From Deltaproteobacteria bacterium (GTDB taxonomy: Bacteria; Desulfobacterota; Syntrophia; Syntrophales; Smithellaceae): DNA of 6,570 bases. The notes beneath the pieces were generated by a model that ran no database searches, had not been told where the DNA came from, and saw only the letters and a program-made list of their open reading frames with translations. The position numbers and the translations under genes were made by a program. Of the stretch, positions 4,852-6,570 are shown one piece after another. The stretch is from assembly GCA_009668925.1 (NCBI GenBank), contig SBEK01000203.1, positions 1 through 6,570 on the forward strand, read 5' to 3'. The number at the start of each line of letters is the position of its first letter. Positions within the stretch are counted from its first letter, which is position 1.

Positions 4852-6420
4852 ATGAGTGACGATTTGCAGAAGACAACCCAGGGAAAAATTCAGGCCTTTG
4901 ACGCAAAAGTTCAGGCGCTCTTGAAGATGGGGGGAGAAAAGCAGGTTAAGAAGCAACATGACGGCGGAAAAATGACTGCCCGTGAGCGCCTGGACTATCT
5001 GTTTGACCCGGGCACCTTTCAGGAAGTGCAGTTGTTTGTAAAACATCACGCCACGTTGTTTGGCATGGATAAGAAGGAGATTCCGGCGGACGGCGTCATC
5101 ACGGGCTTCGGCAAAGTGAACGGCCGGACCGTGTTTGCCGCATCGCAGGATTTCACGAGCGCCGGCGGCACCCTGGGGGAAATGCACGCGAAGAAAATCT
5201 GGAAAGTCATGGATATGGCCATCGCCGCGCAGAAGCCGTTTATCGCGATTAATGATTCGGGAGGAGCGAGGATCCAGGAAGGCGTTCCCTCGCTGGAAGG
5301 CTACGGCGGCATCTTTTACCGCAACTCGATTGCGTCGGGCTACATTCCCCAGATTACGGCGATCATGGGACCCACGGCGGGCGGCGCCGTCTATTCCCCG
5401 GCGCTCACCGACTGGATCTTCATGGTGAAGAATACATCCTACATGTACATTACCGGTCCGGAAGTTATTAAAGCCGTGATCGGCGAAGAAGTGAGCCAGG
5501 AAGACCTGGGCGGCGCTGTGGCCCATGCTTCCAAGAGCGGCGTCTGCCACGTGGTGACCGAAAACGATCAGGACTGTCTCGATAAAATCAAAATCCTCCT
5601 GTCTTATTTGCCCGACAGCTGCCAGTCGCCTCTGCCCATTGCCGTTTCCACGGACAGCGCCGACCGCCTTTGCCCCGAACTGGACAAGGCGATTCCGGAC
5701 AAAGCGGCCCGCGCCTACAATATGAAAAATATCATCAAATCCGTAGCCGACCAGGGCGAGATGTTCGAACTCCACGCGCAGTGGGCGCCCAATATCATTG
5801 TTACGCTGATCCGCATCATGGGCCGGCCTGTGGGTGTTATCGCCAATAACCCGATGGCTTTTGCGGGTGTTCTCAACGTCAACGCGTCCGACAAGGCCTC
5901 GCGGTTTATTCGCTTCTGTGATGCGTTCAACATTCCGCTTTTGACGTTTGCCGATGTTCCCGGTTACATGCCGGGCACCGACCAGGAATGGGCGGGCATC
6001 ATCCGCCACGGCGCGAAGCTGCTGCACGCGTATTCGGAGGCGACCGTTCCGAAGATCACGGTGGTGACCCGCAAAGACTATGGCGGGTCGTATATCGGCA
6101 TGTGCTGCAAGCAGCTCGGGGCGGATTACGTCATGGCCTGGCCCACGGCGGAAATCGCGGTGATGGGGGCGGAAGGCGCCTGCAACATCATTTATCGAAG
6201 TGAGATCAGTGCGGCTGCCGATCCGGCGGCCAAACGGGCGGAACTGATTGCCGACTATGAGGAGAAGTTCAACAATCCTTATTTTGCGGCCTCATTGGGA
6301 GCCATTGAAGAAATCATCCTCCCGAACCAGACGCGCCGGCGCATCATTGCCGTGCTCGATGCCCTGGAAAATAAAAAAGAAGTGCGCCTCGAAAAGAAGC
6401 ACAACAATATCCCGCTGTAA
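4852..6420 (+). CDS. Acyl-CoA carboxyltransferase subunit (methylmalonyl-CoA decarboxylase alpha / propionyl-CoA carboxylase beta type)
   Basis: This 522-residue protein is a biotin-dependent carboxyltransferase of the crotonase-like fold. It moves CO2 between an acyl-CoA and carboxybiotin on a partner protein. Motifs: KMTARERLDYLFDPGTFQE (40-58), SGGARIQEG (136-144) and GPTAGGAVYSPALTDW (173-188) for the N-terminal oxyanion and biotin sites; TGPEVIKAV (201-209); then ASDKASRFIRFCDAFNIPLL (345-364), PGYMPGTDQEW (370-380), YGGSYIGM (410-417), WPTAEIAVMGAEGA (430-443) and the usual C-terminal KKHNNIPL. Ile415 occupies the place of the Asp that favours propionyl-CoA in Streptomyces PccB. A decarboxylase or transcarboxylase role (MmdA or 12S-like) is therefore as likely as a carboxylase, and the substrate (methylmalonyl-, propionyl-, glutaconyl- or other acyl-CoA) cannot be fixed. 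No biotin carboxylase, biotin carrier or membrane pump subunit is encoded nearby; terminators follow directly, so the gene appears monocistronic. Confidence 0.93.
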   Translation: MSDDLQKTTQGKIQAFDAKVQALLKMGGEKQVKKQHDGGKMTARERLDYLFDPGTFQEVQLFVKHHATLFGMDKKEIPADGVITGFGKVNGRTVFAASQDFTSAGGTLGEMHAKKIWKVMDMAIAAQKPFIAINDSGGARIQEGVPSLEGYGGIFYRNSIASGYIPQITAIMGPTAGGAVYSPALTDWIFMVKNTSYMYITGPEVIKAVIGEEVSQEDLGGAVAHASKSGVCHVVTENDQDCLDKIKILLSYLPDSCQSPLPIAVSTDSADRLCPELDKAIPDKAARAYNMKNIIKSVADQGEMFELHAQWAPNIIVTLIRIMGRPVGVIANNPMAFAGVLNVNASDKASRFIRFCDAFNIPLLTFADVPGYMPGTDQEWAGIIRHGAKLLHAYSEATVPKITVVTRKDYGGSYIGMCCKQLGADYVMAWPTAEIAVMGAEGACNIIYRSEISAAADPAAKRAELIADYEEKFNNPYFAASLGAIEEIILPNQTRRRIIAVLDALENKKEVRLEKKHNNIPL

Positions 6421-6450
6421 GGCAGCGGCTTTTGGTTCATGATTGAAAAG

Positions 6451-6495
6451 AAATGCCGGGAGGCCGCTTTCCCTGCGGCCGTTCCCGGCATTTTT
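6451..6495 (+). terminator. Intrinsic terminator of the carboxyltransferase gene
   Basis: A long stem begins 31 nt after the stop codon. AAATGCCGGGA plus GGCCGC (6451-6467) pairs with GCGGCC, a 2-nt bulge (GT), and TCCCGGCATTT (6475-6493), around a 7-nt loop. The transcript ends in a run of five U's (6491-6495). This is a clear rho-independent terminator on the plus strand. Confidence 0.88.
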
Positions 6496-6512
6496 ATATC
6501 CGGCGTCGTTCC

Positions 6513-6539
6513 AACCCCGCAGGCATGCGGGGTTTTTTT
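6513..6539 (+). terminator. Second intrinsic terminator in tandem
   Basis: The arms AACCCCGC (6513-6520) and GCGGGGTT (6527-6534) form a perfect 8-bp stem around a 6-nt loop, followed by T's through 6539 (seven in total from 6533). It lies 17 nt after the first terminator and has the same polarity. The minus-strand reading has no U-tract. Confidence 0.85.
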
Positions 6540-6570
6540 GAATATTCCGGGTTGTTACAAGACTTTACTA

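Noticed and set aside
4795..6027. A 410-codon open frame on the minus strand opposite the carboxyltransferase gene
   Set aside because: The plus-strand gene carries every family motif in order with a good ribosome binding site. The antisense frame has no motif and a composition typical of a shadow frame.

Overview
The window is about 6.6 kb of moderately GC-rich bacterial DNA (estimated by eye in the mid-50s percent). It is densely coding, with four complete protein genes. The gene content suggests an anaerobic Gram-negative bacterium of the Desulfobacterota/Deltaproteobacteria type, for example a Syntrophales- or Geobacter-like lineage. The reasons are a GNA1162-type lipoprotein fused to fibronectin-III and beta-helix modules, and a decarboxylase-type acyl-CoA carboxyltransferase. 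This assignment rests on recalled family distributions and is not proven by the sequence.

Layout. Positions 1-214 hold a left-edge stretch with no assignable gene. A short frame open from the edge ends at 139, and a perfect 12-bp hairpin lies at 149-182. Positions 215-4695 hold three minus-strand genes, in transcription order truA (tRNA pseudouridine synthase), rmlD (dTDP-4-dehydrorhamnose reductase) and a 913-residue lipoprotein. truA and rmlD are only 2 nt apart and are almost certainly cotranscribed. The lipoprotein follows after 117 nt, with its own strong ribosome binding site and a possible weak promoter. Positions 4696-4851 are a divergent intergenic region with AT-rich promoter-like sequence. 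Positions 4852-6420 hold one plus-strand gene for an acyl-CoA carboxylase/decarboxylase carboxyltransferase subunit. Two consecutive intrinsic terminators follow it (6451-6495 and 6513-6539), and no gene is visible between 6421 and the right edge.

How the genes relate. TruA modifies tRNA anticodon stems. RmlD makes the last step of dTDP-L-rhamnose for surface polysaccharide. The lipoprotein is predicted to sit in the cell envelope, probably the outer membrane facing the periplasm. rmlD and the lipoprotein could share an envelope theme, but the rest of the rhamnose pathway is not here. The carboxyltransferase is transcriptionally separate and must work with biotin-carrier and other subunits encoded elsewhere.

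I see no mobile element, CRISPR array, tRNA, rRNA or recognisable defence or biosynthetic system. The most unusual item is the domain architecture of the lipoprotein: a GNA1162 domain, an Ig/FN3 stalk and two beta-helix units.
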